Source: Enterobacter bugandensis (lineage in GTDB: Bacteria > Pseudomonadota > Gammaproteobacteria > Enterobacterales > Enterobacteriaceae). Taken from it: DNA of 64,000 nucleotides. Each line of letters starts with the position of its first letter. Position 1 is the first letter of the stretch. Below, piece after piece: positions 16,727-26,540 of the stretch. The position numbers and the translations under genes were made by a program. The stretch is taken from contig NZ_LT992502.1 of NCBI RefSeq assembly GCF_900324475.1, positions 4,402,001-4,466,000 on the forward strand, given 5' to 3'. The notes beneath the pieces are model-generated. The model did not search any database. It saw nothing but the letters and a program-made list of their open reading frames with translations, and was not told the DNA's origin.

Positions 16727-18769
16727 TCAGCCTTTGATCCCGTAATGCTCAAGCATCGCATCCAGCTGCGGCTCGCGGCCACGGAAGCGTTTGAACAGCA
16801 CCATTGGCTCTTCAGAACCGCCGCGGGTCAGGATGTTGTCAAGGAACGACTGGCCGGTTTCGCGGTTGAAGATCCCCTCTTCCTCGAAGCGAGAGAAGGC
16901 ATCCGCCGCCAGCACGTCGGCCCACAGGTAGCTGTAATAGCCCGCCGCGTAGCCGCCCGCGAAAATGTGGCTGAACGCGTGCGGGAAGCGGCCCCAGGTT
17001 GGCCCTGGAATAACGGCAACCTGTTTTTTAATCTCGGCCAGCGTTTCGAGGATTTTCGCCCCCTGCTCCGGGCTGAACTCGGCGTGCAGGCGGAAATCGA
17101 ACAGGCCGAACTCCAGTTGACGCAGAATGAACATCGCCGCCTGGTAGTTTTTCGCCGCCAGCATTTTATCCAGCAACTCTTTGGGCAGCGGTTCGCCGGT
17201 CTCATAGTGGCCGGAGATAAACGCCAGCGCGTCCGGCTCCCAGCACCAGTTTTCCATAAACTGGCTTGGCAGCTCGACCGCATCCCATGGCACCCCGCTG
17301 ATACCGGCGACGCCGGCGGTTTCGATGCGGGTCAGCATGTGGTGCAGGCCGTGACCGAACTCGTGGAACAGGGTGATCACTTCATCGTGGGTAAACAGCG
17401 CCGGTTTGCCGCTTACCGGACGGTTGAAGTTACAGGTCAGATAGGCGACCGGTTTTTGCAGGGAACCGTCCGCTTTACGCATCTGGCCCACGCAGTCGTC
17501 CATCCACGCCCCGCCGCGTTTGTTTTCACGCGCGTAGAGATCGAGGTAGAAGCTGCCGCGCAGTTCGTTTTTCTCGTCATACAGCTCGAAGAAGCGTACG
17601 TCCGGATGCCAGACGTCAATATCAGTACGCTCTTTAGCGGTAATGCCGTAAATGCGTTTCACCACTTCAAACAGGCCGTTGACGGCTTTGTTTTCCGGGA
17701 AGTACGGGCGCAGCTGCTCGTCGCTGATGCTGTAGAGGTGCTGCTTCTGTTTTTCGCTGTAGTAAGCAATATCCCACGGCTGCAGCTCGTCCACGCCAAA
17801 CTCCGCTTTCGCGAAGGCGCGCAGCTGGGCCAGCTCTTTCTCACCCTGAGGACGAGCACGTTTGGCCAGATCGGTCAGGAAATCGAGCACCTGCTGCGGG
17901 TTCTCGGCCATTTTGGTGGCGAGGGATTTATCCGCGTAGCTGTCGAAGCCCAGCAGCTGAGCCAGCTCGTGACGCAGGGCGAGGATTTCCGCCATGACCG
18001 GGCTGTTGTCCCACTTACCGGCATTCGGCCCCTGATCGGAGGCGCGGGTGCTGTAGGCGCGGTACATCTCTTCACGCAGGGCCTGGTTGTCGCAGTAGGT
18101 CATCACCGGCAGATAGCTCGGGATATCCAGCGTTAACAGGAAGCCTTCCTGCTCTTTCGCTTCGGCCTGGGCTTTCGCCGCCGCCAGTGCGCTTTCCGGC
18201 ATACCCGCCAGCTCTGCTTCGTTGGTAATCAGCTTCGTCCAGCCCATGGTGGCGTCAAGGACGTTATTGCTGTACTGGTTACCCAGTTCGGACAGGCGCG
18301 CAGCGATTTCACCGTAGCGAACCTGCTTCTCTTTTGGCAGACCGATACCGGACAGTTCGAAATCACGCAGGGCGTTATCAACCGATTTTTTCTGCGCCGT
18401 GTTCAGTGCGGCATAATGGTCACCGTCGCGCAGGTCGCGGTAGGCTTTGTAGAGCCCTTCGTGCTGGCCGACCCAGGTGCTGTACTCAGAGAGCAGCGGC
18501 AGGGTTTGTTCGTAGGCTTCACGCAGTTCCGGGCTGTTTTTCACCGAGTTCAGATGGCTCACCGGGGAGAAGATACGCCCCAGCACGTCGTCCACTTCGG
18601 CCAGCGGCTGACACAGATTCTCCCAGGTGTACGGCGCGCCCTGCGCAACCACACTTTCTACCGCCGCGCGGCAGTTGTCCAGCGACTGGGTAACGGCTGG
18701 AACCACATGCTCAGGGAGGATTTTAGAAAACGGTGGCAACGAAAAAGGCGTCAGTAATGGATTGGTCAT
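16727..18769 (-). CDS. prlC: Oligopeptidase A (M3 zinc metallopeptidase)
   Basis: PrlC (OpdA) is a cytoplasmic zinc endopeptidase that degrades peptides, including cleaved signal peptides. At 680 residues it equals E. coli PrlC. The thermolysin-type motif HEFGH is present in [11 protein letters not shown] at about residue 470, and the third zinc ligand Glu lies in the following ENWCWEP region. The ATG at 18769 matches the E. coli start and has AGGACAG upstream; the frame is open a further 13 codons. A well-formed heat-shock (sigma-32) promoter lies about 65 bases upstream, in line with the known heat induction of this gene. It is transcribed with rsmJ. Confidence 0.97.
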   Translation of the reverse strand: MTNPLLTPFSLPPFSKILPEHVVPAVTQSLDNCRAAVESVVAQGAPYTWENLCQPLAEVDDVLGRIFSPVSHLNSVKNSPELREAYEQTLPLLSEYSTWVGQHEGLYKAYRDLRDGDHYAALNTAQKKSVDNALRDFELSGIGLPKEKQVRYGEIAARLSELGNQYSNNVLDATMGWTKLITNEAELAGMPESALAAAKAQAEAKEQEGFLLTLDIPSYLPVMTYCDNQALREEMYRAYSTRASDQGPNAGKWDNSPVMAEILALRHELAQLLGFDSYADKSLATKMAENPQQVLDFLTDLAKRARPQGEKELAQLRAFAKAEFGVDELQPWDIAYYSEKQKQHLYSISDEQLRPYFPENKAVNGLFEVVKRIYGITAKERTDIDVWHPDVRFFELYDEKNELRGSFYLDLYARENKRGGAWMDDCVGQMRKADGSLQKPVAYLTCNFNRPVSGKPALFTHDEVITLFHEFGHGLHHMLTRIETAGVAGISGVPWDAVELPSQFMENWCWEPDALAFISGHYETGEPLPKELLDKMLAAKNYQAAMFILRQLEFGLFDFRLHAEFSPEQGAKILETLAEIKKQVAVIPGPTWGRFPHAFSHIFAGGYAAGYYSYLWADVLAADAFSRFEEEGIFNRETGQSFLDNILTRGGSEEPMVLFKRFRGREPQLDAMLEHYGIKG

Positions 18770-18833
18770 AAACGCTGTCCTGTTGAAATAGGTGAATGAA
18801 GCGCGCATCCGGCGCTGTGCATATTGTTTTCAG

Positions 18834-18862
18834 TAATGGGGTTAAGTGTAGAGGATTTCAAT
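18834..18862 (-). promoter_or_regulatory. Predicted sigma-32 (heat-shock) promoter of prlC
   Basis: On the minus strand ATTGAAA is followed after 14 bases by CCCCATTA, close to the CTTGAAA / CCCCATNT consensus. The -10 ends at 18834, 65 bases before the prlC start. Confidence 0.7.
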
Positions 18863-18948
18863 AGCTGCGCTTACCGGGCCTGCGGGTAATCTGTGCCGTT
18901 CTGCTGTAAACTGTGGCAAATCGTCAATTCAGCGGAATACCATTACCC

Positions 18949-19791
18949 ATGCTCAGTTATCGCCACAGCTTCCACGCTGGCAACCATGCCGACGTCCTCA
19001 AACACACCGTTCAGAGCCTGATCATTGAATCGCTTAAAGAGAAAGAGAAGCCGTTTCTCTATCTGGACACCCATGCGGGCGCGGGCCGTTATCAGCTGAG
19101 CGGCGAGCATGCCGAGCGTACCGGCGAATACCTTGAGGGCATCGCCCGCATCTGGCAGCAGGACGACCTGCCCGCCGAGCTGGAGCCTTACATTGGCGTG
19201 GTGAATCACTTCAACCGCAACGGCCAGCTGCGCTACTACCCTGGCTCACCGCTGATTGCCCGCCAGCTGCTGCGCGAGCAGGACAGCCTCCAGCTGACCG
19301 AACTGCACCCGAGCGACTTCCCGCTGCTGCGTTCGGAATTTCAGAAAGACAGCCGCGCCCGCGTCGACAAAGCCGACGGCTACCAGCAACTGAAAGCCAA
19401 GCTGCCGCCGGTTTCCCGTCGCGGCCTGGTGCTGATCGACCCACCGTACGAAATCAAAACCGACTATCAGGCGGTGGTGACCGGCATTCACGAAGGCTAC
19501 AAACGTTTTGCGACCGGAACCTATGCCCTGTGGTACCCGGTGGTGCTGCGCGCGCAGATCAAGCGCATGATCAAAGACCTTGAGGCGACCGGCATTCGTA
19601 AAATCCTGCAGATTGAGCTGGCGGTACGCCCGGACAGCGACCAACGCGGCATGACCGCTTCCGGCATGATCGTCATTAACCCGCCGTGGAAGCTGGAAGC
19701 GCAGATGAACAACGTGCTGCCGTGGCTACACAAAACGCTGGTGCCAGCCGGAACGGGCCACGCCACCGTCAGTTGGATCGTGCCGGAGTAA
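18949..19791 (+). CDS. rlmJ: 23S rRNA m6A2030 methyltransferase RlmJ
   Basis: RlmJ puts a methyl group on N6 of A2030 in 23S rRNA. The start at 18949 (MLSYRHSFHAGNHADVLKH) gives 280 residues, exactly the E. coli length; an upstream in-frame ATG at 18913 adds twelve unconserved residues. The Rossmann SAM site includes YLDTHAGAGRY near residue 40, and the catalytic amino-methylase motif is LIDPPYE near residue 160. It is divergent from prlC and followed by gor 71 bases later in the same direction. Confidence 0.96.
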   Translation: MLSYRHSFHAGNHADVLKHTVQSLIIESLKEKEKPFLYLDTHAGAGRYQLSGEHAERTGEYLEGIARIWQQDDLPAELEPYIGVVNHFNRNGQLRYYPGSPLIARQLLREQDSLQLTELHPSDFPLLRSEFQKDSRARVDKADGYQQLKAKLPPVSRRGLVLIDPPYEIKTDYQAVVTGIHEGYKRFATGTYALWYPVVLRAQIKRMIKDLEATGIRKILQIELAVRPDSDQRGMTASGMIVINPPWKLEAQMNNVLPWLHKTLVPAGTGHATVSWIVPE

Positions 19792-19862
19792 TTGCAGCCA
19801 TCGGTGGAAACTATTGATTTCAGGTATACAATCGCGGCAATTCACGATTAAGGACAAAAGCT

Positions 19863-21215
19863 ATGACTAAGCATTATGACTACATCGCAATCGGCGGCGG
19901 CAGCGGCGGCATCGCCTCCATCAACCGCGCGGCCATGTACGGCCAGAAATGTGCGCTGATTGAAGCCAAAGCGCTGGGCGGCACCTGCGTGAACGTGGGT
20001 TGTGTACCGAAAAAGGTGATGTGGCACGCGGCGCAAATCCGTGAAGCGATCCATATGTACGGTCCGGACTACGGCTTTGACACCACCATCAACAATTTCG
20101 ACTGGGACAAGCTGATCGCCAGCCGTACCGCCTACATCGACCGCATTCATACCTCGTACGACAACGTGCTGGGCAAAAATAACGTCGACGTGATTCACGG
20201 CTTCGCCCGCTTTGTGGACGCGAAAACGATCGAAGTGAATGGCGAGACGATCACCGCCGATCATATCCTGATCGCCACCGGCGGCCGTCCGAGCCACCCG
20301 AATATTCCGGGCGCGGAATACGGTATCGACTCCGACGGCTTCTTCGAGCTGCCTGCCTTGCCTGAGCGCGTTGCCGTGGTGGGCGCGGGCTATATCGCGG
20401 TAGAGCTGGCTGGCGTGATTAACGGCCTGGGTGCAGAAGCGCACCTGTTCGTGCGTAAACACGCACCGCTGCGCAGCTTTGACCCGCTGATCGTCGATAC
20501 GCTGGTTGAAGTGATGAACACCGAAGGCCCAACCCTGCACACCAACGCCGTGCCTAAAGCGGTCGTTAAAAACGCGGACGGCAGCCTGACCCTTGAGCTG
20601 GAAGATGGCCGCAGCCAGACCGTTGATTGCCTGATCTGGGCGATTGGCCGTGAACCGGCGAACGACAGCTTTAACCTGGCGGTGACCGGCGTGAAAACCG
20701 ACGAAAAAGGCTACATCGTCGTCGATAAGTTCCAGAACACCAGCATACCGGGCATTTACGCCGTCGGTGATAACACCGGTGCGGTTGAACTGACGCCGGT
20801 GGCCGTTGCGGCGGGCCGTCGTCTCTCCGAGCGCCTGTTCAATAACAAGCCGGACGAGCATCTGGACTACAGCAACATCCCGACCGTGGTCTTTAGCCAC
20901 CCGCCAATCGGCACCGTCGGCTTAACCGAGCCGCAGGCGCGCGAGCAGTACGGCGACGACCAGGTGAAAGTGTATAAATCCGCGTTCACCGCGATGTATA
21001 CCGCCGTCACCTCTCACCGTCAGCCGTGCCGCATGAAGCTGGTCTGCGTGGGCCCGGAAGAGAAGATTGTCGGTATCCACGGCATCGGCTTCGGCATGGA
21101 TGAGATCCTGCAGGGCTTTGCGGTGGCGCTGAAGATGGGTGCGACCAAGAAAGACTTCGACAACACCGTGGCTATCCACCCGACGGCGGCGGAAGAGTTT
21201 GTCACCATGCGATAA
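19863..21215 (+). CDS. gor: Glutathione reductase
   Basis: Gor keeps glutathione reduced using NADPH and FAD. Its 450 residues match E. coli Gor in length and order: FAD loop GGGSGG at residues 10-15, the redox-active disulphide Cys42-VNVG-Cys47, the NADPH-binding GAGYIAVE near residue 175, and the C-terminal interface with the catalytic HPTAAEE. ATTAAGGACAAAAGCT before the ATG contains the ribosome site, and a TATACAAT box lies 30 bases upstream. A strong terminator follows, so it is a single-gene unit. In E. coli an arsenic and acid-resistance block follows; here treF is next. Confidence 0.98.
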   Translation: MTKHYDYIAIGGGSGGIASINRAAMYGQKCALIEAKALGGTCVNVGCVPKKVMWHAAQIREAIHMYGPDYGFDTTINNFDWDKLIASRTAYIDRIHTSYDNVLGKNNVDVIHGFARFVDAKTIEVNGETITADHILIATGGRPSHPNIPGAEYGIDSDGFFELPALPERVAVVGAGYIAVELAGVINGLGAEAHLFVRKHAPLRSFDPLIVDTLVEVMNTEGPTLHTNAVPKAVVKNADGSLTLELEDGRSQTVDCLIWAIGREPANDSFNLAVTGVKTDEKGYIVVDKFQNTSIPGIYAVGDNTGAVELTPVAVAAGRRLSERLFNNKPDEHLDYSNIPTVVFSHPPIGTVGLTEPQAREQYGDDQVKVYKSAFTAMYTAVTSHRQPCRMKLVCVGPEEKIVGIHGIGFGMDEILQGFAVALKMGATKKDFDNTVAIHPTAAEEFVTMR

Positions 21216-21220
21216 TGCAG

Positions 21221-21247
21221 AAGCCCCTCTCCTGAGGGGCTTTTTTT
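21221..21247 (+). terminator. Rho-independent terminator of gor
   Basis: AAGCCCCTC-TCCT-GAGGGGCTT is a 9-bp stem running straight into seven T, five bases after the gor stop. Confidence 0.95.
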
Positions 21248-21398
21248 ATTCACATACATAAATCGTTGCAAAACGAATGCTCCGAAAAGAGTGATCTACC
21301 GCACATATCCCTCCACATCTACCGAAGCGAATGTCTACGCTTATAGGACGCCCGGAGAAACCTGTCTTCAGAACACACAACCGGAGGTCCCTATCACC

Positions 21399-23048
21399 AT
21401 GTTCAACCAGAAACTACAGGCTACCGAGAACATCGAATTCGAGATTGCAGAAGAGCTGCGCTACGAGACCGATCCCTGCGAGTTAAAACTGGATGAGATG
21501 ATTGAGGCGGAGCCGGAACCCGAAATGATCGAGGGGCTACCCGCCTCCGATGCCCTGACGCCCGCCGATCGCTACCTTGAACTGTTCGAGCACGTACAGT
21601 CGACGCGGCTGTTTGCGGACAGCAAAACCTTCCCCGACTGCGCGCCGAAGATGGATCCGCTGGATATTCTGATCCGCTACCGTAAGGTCAGACGGCACCG
21701 GGATTTCGACCTGCGCCAGTTCGTTGAGAACCACTTCTGGCTGCCTGAAACCTACAGCACGGAATATGTCTCCGACCCCGGACTGTCGCTGAAAGAGCAC
21801 ATTGATAGCCTGTGGCCCGTCCTGACGCGCGAACCGCAGGACCATATTCCCTGGTCGTCCCTGCTGGCGCTGCCGCAGGCCTATATCGTGCCCGGCGGGC
21901 GATTCAGCGAGACCTACTACTGGGATTCGTACTTCTCCATGCTGGGGCTGGCGGAAAGTGGCCGTAACGATCTGCTGAAGTGCATGGCGGATAACTTCGC
22001 GTGGCTGATCGAACGCTACGGCCATATCCCTAACGGCAACCGCACCTATTATCTCAGCCGCTCGCAGCCGCCGGTCTTTGCCCTGATGGTGGAGCTGTTT
22101 GAAGAGGACGGCGTGCGCGGCGCGAAGCGCTACCTCGACCACCTCAAAATGGAGCATGCCTTCTGGATGGACGGTGCGGAGTCGCTGCTGCTTAATCAGG
22201 CCTACCGCAGCGCGGTGCGCATGCCGGACGGTTCATTGCTGAACCGCTACTGGGACGACCGTGACACCCCGCGCGACGAATCGTGGATTGAGGACGTGGA
22301 AACCGCCCGCCACTCGGGCCGTCCGCCGAATGAGGTCTATCGCGATCTGCGTGCGGGTGCAGCGTCTGGCTGGGATTACTCCTCCCGCTGGCTGCGCGAT
22401 CCGGCACGGCTCGCCAGCATTCGCACGACGCAATTTATCCCCATCGATTTGAACGCCTTCCTGTTTAAGCTGGAGAGCGCGATTGCCAATATCTCGGCGT
22501 CGAAAGGGGATAAAGAGACGGCCGAGCTGTTCCGCCAGAAGGCCACCGATCGCCGCGCGGCGGTGAACCGCTATCTGTGGGACGAGGAGAGTGGCTGTTA
22601 CCGCGATTACGACTGGCGACGCGAGCAGATGGCGCTGTTTTCTGCCGCCAGCATTGTGCCGCTGTATGTTGGAATGGCGACGCACGAGCAGGCAGAACGT
22701 TTATCTGACGCGGTAAAAGCGCGTCTGCTGACGCCGGGTGGGATTCTGGCAACCGAGTACGAAACCGGCGAGCAGTGGGATAAACCCAACGGCTGGGCGC
22801 CGCTGCAGTGGATGGCGATCCAGGGGTTCAAGCAGTACGGCAACGACTCGCTGGGGGATGAAATCGCCTGGAGCTGGCTGCATACGGTGAACCACTTCTA
22901 CAAGACGCACCACAAGCTGATTGAGAAGTACCACATCGCCAGCAGTACGCCGCGCGAAGGGGGCGGCGGGGAGTATCCGCTACAGGATGGCTTCGGCTGG
23001 ACGAACGGCGTGGTGCGACGGTTGATTGGGTTGTATGGGGAGCCTTGA
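21399..23048 (+). CDS. treF: Cytoplasmic trehalase TreF (GH37)
   Basis: TreF hydrolyses trehalose to two glucose molecules in the cytoplasm after osmotic stress. The ATG at 21399 gives 549 residues, the E. coli length; the frame is open upstream to 21291 without support. Both GH37 signatures are visible: [14 protein letters not shown] near residue 168 and [13 protein letters not shown] near residue 455, with the C-terminal glycine-rich [17 protein letters not shown]. The acidic N-terminal 60 residues, without signal peptide, distinguish it from periplasmic TreA. A GGAGG lies 11 bases before the ATG. A palindromic repeat follows the stop. Confidence 0.97.
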   Translation: MFNQKLQATENIEFEIAEELRYETDPCELKLDEMIEAEPEPEMIEGLPASDALTPADRYLELFEHVQSTRLFADSKTFPDCAPKMDPLDILIRYRKVRRHRDFDLRQFVENHFWLPETYSTEYVSDPGLSLKEHIDSLWPVLTREPQDHIPWSSLLALPQAYIVPGGRFSETYYWDSYFSMLGLAESGRNDLLKCMADNFAWLIERYGHIPNGNRTYYLSRSQPPVFALMVELFEEDGVRGAKRYLDHLKMEHAFWMDGAESLLLNQAYRSAVRMPDGSLLNRYWDDRDTPRDESWIEDVETARHSGRPPNEVYRDLRAGAASGWDYSSRWLRDPARLASIRTTQFIPIDLNAFLFKLESAIANISASKGDKETAELFRQKATDRRAAVNRYLWDEESGCYRDYDWRREQMALFSAASIVPLYVGMATHEQAERLSDAVKARLLTPGGILATEYETGEQWDKPNGWAPLQWMAIQGFKQYGNDSLGDEIAWSWLHTVNHFYKTHHKLIEKYHIASSTPREGGGGEYPLQDGFGWTNGVVRRLIGLYGEP

Positions 23049-23063
23049 GAGGGGTGCGATCTG

Positions 23064-23094
23064 GCCCCTCTCCCCTCCGGGGAGAGGGGGAAAA
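23064..23094. repeat. GC-rich palindromic repeat, copy 2 (short variant)
   Basis: CCCCTCTCCCC-TCCG-GGGAGAGGGGG followed by AAAACG. It lies between convergent treF and the HEPN-like gene and probably serves as their shared 3' end structure. Confidence 0.7.
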
Positions 23095-23096
23095 CG

Positions 23097-24689
23097 TTAG
23101 CGAATCACCTCATAAATGGCGGTCTGAATAGACTGCCATTTTTTCGTGGTGGCATCCGGCTGTGACTGCGCGCGTCGCGTTGCCATCTCAAGATCGTGCT
23201 TCTGGCGCTTCACCACGGCCGGCACGGTACAGAAGGCTTTCAGATACTCTTTACGTATTGACGTCAGGGACTCGCCGTTTGACATGGCGTGGCTAAGCGT
23301 ATTGATGAAACGACGACACGGCTTCTCTTCTGCCATGTTCTGCCGATAGCGCAGCATAAGCTCCAGAACGTCGTCATAGCCTGCCGACATCGCCTCTTCG
23401 GTCCATGACAGCTTCCAGTCCATCCCACCCTGCAAAAAGAGCAGCGCCACGCGGGTATCGTTGCGGTTAATCGCCGAACGGAAATTACTCTCGTCCCAGG
23501 TCACTCCCATGCGCGTCAGCGTCTCGCGCGAGGAAGGGGTTTCGCGCATCTCCTGCGGCGGAGCCGCCGCTTGCGCCGTATTTTCGGCCGCAGGCTGCGG
23601 TTTGCTGCTGGTCACCAGCCAGAAGCCGCCTACCACGATGGCAATCACCATCACGCCGACCGCTCCCCATAGCGCACCGGAGATAAGCTGCTCACGCTGT
23701 TCGGGCGTGCGCGGGGCGCGCTGGGTCGGCTTTTCAATCGTGTCGCGGACTTCAAATAGATCCCCACCGGTAACCCGATCCATTTTTTGCGCCTTTTCCC
23801 AGAACGCGTGCAGCTCGCTGGCATCCACCGCCATGAATCCGGCCGGGTTGACGCGCGTTCTCCCCTCTTCAAACGCGCGTTGAACCGGACGGGAGATCTG
23901 CATGTAGTAGTTATCCAGCAGCTGAATTTGCGCCGAACTTAACGTTTTCTGCACCGTAATGCTGTTGCGGATTTGCCGGATGTCATCGAGGAAGGTTTGC
24001 AGCGTTTTGCGCGGCTCCACCAGGAGCGTCAGCATGGACGGGTCGTTAAACAGCGAGGCGTAATAGCGGCTGAACTCTTTTTTATCCACCAGCATTTGCG
24101 CCAGTTCACTGAACATCATGCCGCTCAGGACATCGTTGATTTCGCCATGCTTCAGCCAGCGCCGTACGCGGTCAGCGTTAAATAAGGTTTTAAGATGATT
24201 ATTGAGCCGCACCTGATCGGGCCAGGCCTGCTGAATGAGGCCTTTAATCATTAACTCAATTGCGCGTACCTGCTTGTGCGCCTGCTGTTGCTGGAGTTCG
24301 CTTCCCGGGGCCAGCTCGGTGCTGTAGGTCAGAAGCGGCTGCTGCAGACGAAGATGTTCCAGCGTAGTCACAAACCGCATCGCCGCAATAAGCTGGTTTT
24401 CACTGACATCCTGCCCGCTCTCGTACTGCGGGACGCGCTGCTGCAGCAGGCGCAGCTGCAGCGTAAATTCCGACATCTCGGCATCATTCAGGTTAAGCTT
24501 CTTCGCAACCGTAGCCCATCCCCCGAGGCCTAAACGCGCGCTGTCCAGCTGTTCCAGAAACCAGCGTGGATCTTTCCCCTCAGAAACATGTACATTCAGA
24601 AGAAGCAAGATTTCCACCGACGCCTGGCGAATGACCGCCAGACAGTGTTCAAACTGTTCGCGGATATGATGTGATGTGCTGAGAGTCAT
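23097..24689 (-). CDS. Membrane-anchored protein with HEPN/Swt1-like domain (STY4199-like)
   Basis: The product has 530 residues and resembles, from memory, a Salmonella Typhi family named after STY4199. Three parts are visible. Residues 1-290 are helical; around 205-270 they read like a Swt1-type HEPN domain with IRNS (Arg241-Asn242) where HEPN RNases usually continue to a His, which is missing here. A separate Arg174-x6-His181 spacing occurs in RVRRWLKH. A single membrane helix lies at about 338-360, followed by a Pro/Ala-rich linker and a C-terminal region (about 390-470) with ankyrin-like helix pairs. AAGGAAAAC before the ATG is a good ribosome site. It is divergent from a GNAT gene. Function is unknown; a defence or stress role is speculation. 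Confidence 0.7.
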   Translation of the reverse strand: MTLSTSHHIREQFEHCLAVIRQASVEILLLLNVHVSEGKDPRWFLEQLDSARLGLGGWATVAKKLNLNDAEMSEFTLQLRLLQQRVPQYESGQDVSENQLIAAMRFVTTLEHLRLQQPLLTYSTELAPGSELQQQQAHKQVRAIELMIKGLIQQAWPDQVRLNNHLKTLFNADRVRRWLKHGEINDVLSGMMFSELAQMLVDKKEFSRYYASLFNDPSMLTLLVEPRKTLQTFLDDIRQIRNSITVQKTLSSAQIQLLDNYYMQISRPVQRAFEEGRTRVNPAGFMAVDASELHAFWEKAQKMDRVTGGDLFEVRDTIEKPTQRAPRTPEQREQLISGALWGAVGVMVIAIVVGGFWLVTSSKPQPAAENTAQAAAPPQEMRETPSSRETLTRMGVTWDESNFRSAINRNDTRVALLFLQGGMDWKLSWTEEAMSAGYDDVLELMLRYRQNMAEEKPCRRFINTLSHAMSNGESLTSIRKEYLKAFCTVPAVVKRQKHDLEMATRRAQSQPDATTKKWQSIQTAIYEVIR

Positions 24690-24836
24690 TGTTTTCCTTA
24701 AGCGACAGCGAAGACATCCGGAATGGGCACTAACGGCCGTTTTTCTTTTTATTTATACGCGCTTAACCATACCTGACTTTCTGTTGAAATAAAGTGACAA
24801 CCCTAAAATCATTTAAAATGCTTCAGGAGAATCTTA

Positions 24837-25376
24837 ATGCCAGTTTTAATGACCTCACGCCTGAACTGCTCGCCCCTGCAGGAGCAAGACTGGCCCTTTT
24901 TTCTGGCGTTGCAGCAACACCCCGAAGTCATGCGCTTTGTGGCGGAGAACCGCCCCGTCGCAGCGATCCGGGAGGCGTTTGATTCGCGCCTGACGCCCTG
25001 GACGCCTGGCAGCGCGCACTGGCTGTGCCTCGTCGTACGTGATGCCCTCTCACAGGCCCCGCTGGGCGTTACCGGGTATATTCATCGGGAAGAAGATTGC
25101 GCCGAAGTGGGCTTTCTTTTTGCCCCCGAGGCGCAGGGCAAAGGTTACGGCTTCGAATCCCTGCAGGCGCTTTGCGATTACGCCTTTCATCAGGGCGGTA
25201 TTCGTCGGCTCACCGCCACCGTCACCGCGGGAAATGTCGCCTCCAGGCGCCTGCTGGAAAAAGCTCGCTTCCAGCTGGAAGGCGAGCTACGTGAAAGCTA
25301 TTACCTTTCCGGTCGCTGGCAAAATGACTGGTTATTTGGGTTATTACGGCAGGAATACCTGAACAATAATTCCTGA
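24837..25376 (+). CDS. GNAT-family N-acetyltransferase (RimJ/RimL-like)
   Basis: This 179-residue protein has the GNAT fold of the RimJ/RimL group, which acetylates N-terminal amino groups of ribosomal proteins or small amines with acetyl-CoA. The acetyl-CoA pyrophosphate loop is visible as PEAQGKGYGFE (about residues 98-108), followed by the VTAGNVASRRLLEKARF motif typical of the class. AGGAGA six bases before the ATG supports this start. The gene is divergent from the HEPN-like gene and followed 71 bases later by the lysozyme-like gene. The acceptor substrate cannot be predicted. Confidence 0.88.
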   Translation: MPVLMTSRLNCSPLQEQDWPFFLALQQHPEVMRFVAENRPVAAIREAFDSRLTPWTPGSAHWLCLVVRDALSQAPLGVTGYIHREEDCAEVGFLFAPEAQGKGYGFESLQALCDYAFHQGGIRRLTATVTAGNVASRRLLEKARFQLEGELRESYYLSGRWQNDWLFGLLRQEYLNNNS

Positions 25377-25447
25377 TCAACAGCCATTTGGCGGATATTG
25401 CTCGTACCGCGATTCCTCTACAGTATCGCCATTAAGAGGAAACGAAT

Positions 25448-25786
25448 ATGAACGGTCATGCGCTAAATATATCTTCTGCCGCCATAGAATTAATAAAGAA
25501 ACATCAAGGGCTTTCACTGGAGAAATATCGTGATGAAAAGGGTGTATGGGTTATCGGCTATGGGCATGTGATCCGCGAACGGGAAAATTTTCACGGCCTT
25601 ATCACGCCTCTTCAGGCGGAATATTTACTCCATGAAGATATTCAGCTGTGTGAAACGCTGCTGCGGGAAAAGTGTATACATCCATTAACCCAGCAGCAGC
25701 ATGACGCGCTGGTACTGATGATACTGAGTTTCGGCGTGACGTCTTCACTCCCGAAAGCGCTGCTTCAGGCCGTCGCCCGGGTGTAG
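25448..25786 (+). CDS. Lysozyme-like (GH24) protein with replaced catalytic residues
   Basis: The 112 residues align with phage T4-type lysozymes: residues 13-40 correspond to the segment holding the catalytic triad Glu11/Asp20/Thr26 of T4 lysozyme. Here the positions are Gln20, Asp29 and Val35, so two of three catalytic residues are changed while the GYGH motif (37-40) and the LTQQQHDALV helix (about 77-86) remain. The protein stops some 40-50 residues before the usual C-terminus, and there is no signal peptide or holin gene. AAGAGGAAAC before the ATG is an excellent ribosome site, so it looks expressed. Its last 22 bases overlap the convergent yhjB. It may be a phage remnant or a non-enzymatic peptidoglycan-binding protein. 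Confidence 0.75.
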   Translation: MNGHALNISSAAIELIKKHQGLSLEKYRDEKGVWVIGYGHVIRERENFHGLITPLQAEYLLHEDIQLCETLLREKCIHPLTQQQHDALVLMILSFGVTSSLPKALLQAVARV

Positions 25787-26367
25787 TACATGGCTGCCTG
25801 GGTTCGGTTTTTTACCTCCAGCCGGCGAAAAAGCGCTTCCAGATGCGCTTTTACCGTGGCCGCACTGATGTTGAGATTGCGACCAATTTCTTTGTTTGAT
25901 TCGCCCGCCGCCAGCAGCTTCAGCACCTCACGCTGACGCTCGCTTAAGGAAAGTAACGCCTGCGCTGACGATTGCTGGCTGACCCACTCAGCGGGAAAGC
26001 AGACCATCCCTCTGGATACGGAATCCAGCACGGCGGCAAACCGCTCAGGGTTAGCGTTACGGGGGATAATAGCCATCACGTTTCGCTGCATGAGTTGTTC
26101 AACCCATCGGGTCTCTTTTTTTGCCAGAACCATCATCACCCGTACCGACGGGAAGCGATGCATGATTTCATCCAGGAAAGAACTCCCCTCATCCTGAATT
26201 AAATTGCCGTCAATCATGACGATAGCAGACGGTGACGCGGATATTTGCGTCCATAAATCGTCTGCCTGACAAGCCCCCGTTATATTTATTTCAGGAATTA
26301 ATTTCTGCAAACCGTGTATCGCTCCATGAATAAATATCGACTGCCTGTCAAACATGATTACTCGCAT
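25765..26367 (-). CDS. yhjB: LuxR-family response-regulator-like transcription factor YhjB
   Basis: This 200-residue regulator matches E. coli YhjB. The N-terminal half (1-125) has a receiver-like fold beginning MRVIMFDRQSIFIHG; the C-terminal half carries the LuxR helix-turn-helix SERQREVLKLLAAGESNKEIGR at about 138-160 followed by ATVKAHLEALFRRLEVKNR. No sensor kinase is nearby, so it is an orphan. The ATG at 26365-26367 has GGGAGAAA upstream and matches the E. coli start; the open frame extends 22 codons further. Its targets are unknown. Confidence 0.93.
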   Translation of the reverse strand: MRVIMFDRQSIFIHGAIHGLQKLIPEINITGACQADDLWTQISASPSAIVMIDGNLIQDEGSSFLDEIMHRFPSVRVMMVLAKKETRWVEQLMQRNVMAIIPRNANPERFAAVLDSVSRGMVCFPAEWVSQQSSAQALLSLSERQREVLKLLAAGESNKEIGRNLNISAATVKAHLEALFRRLEVKNRTQAAMYYTRATA

Positions 26368-26540
26368 CGTATTTCTCCCTCTGAGAATAGCGAAGGGGGA
26401 TTCTACATAGGCGCTATTTAAGAAAAAACTCAATGAATGGAGAGGTTACAAATCCGCCTGTGGTTTTTATATTTACCCGCATTTTGACACATCCATATTA
26501 AGGATTTCCTTAAGGGGTTCCCTCCCCTTAACATCAGACA

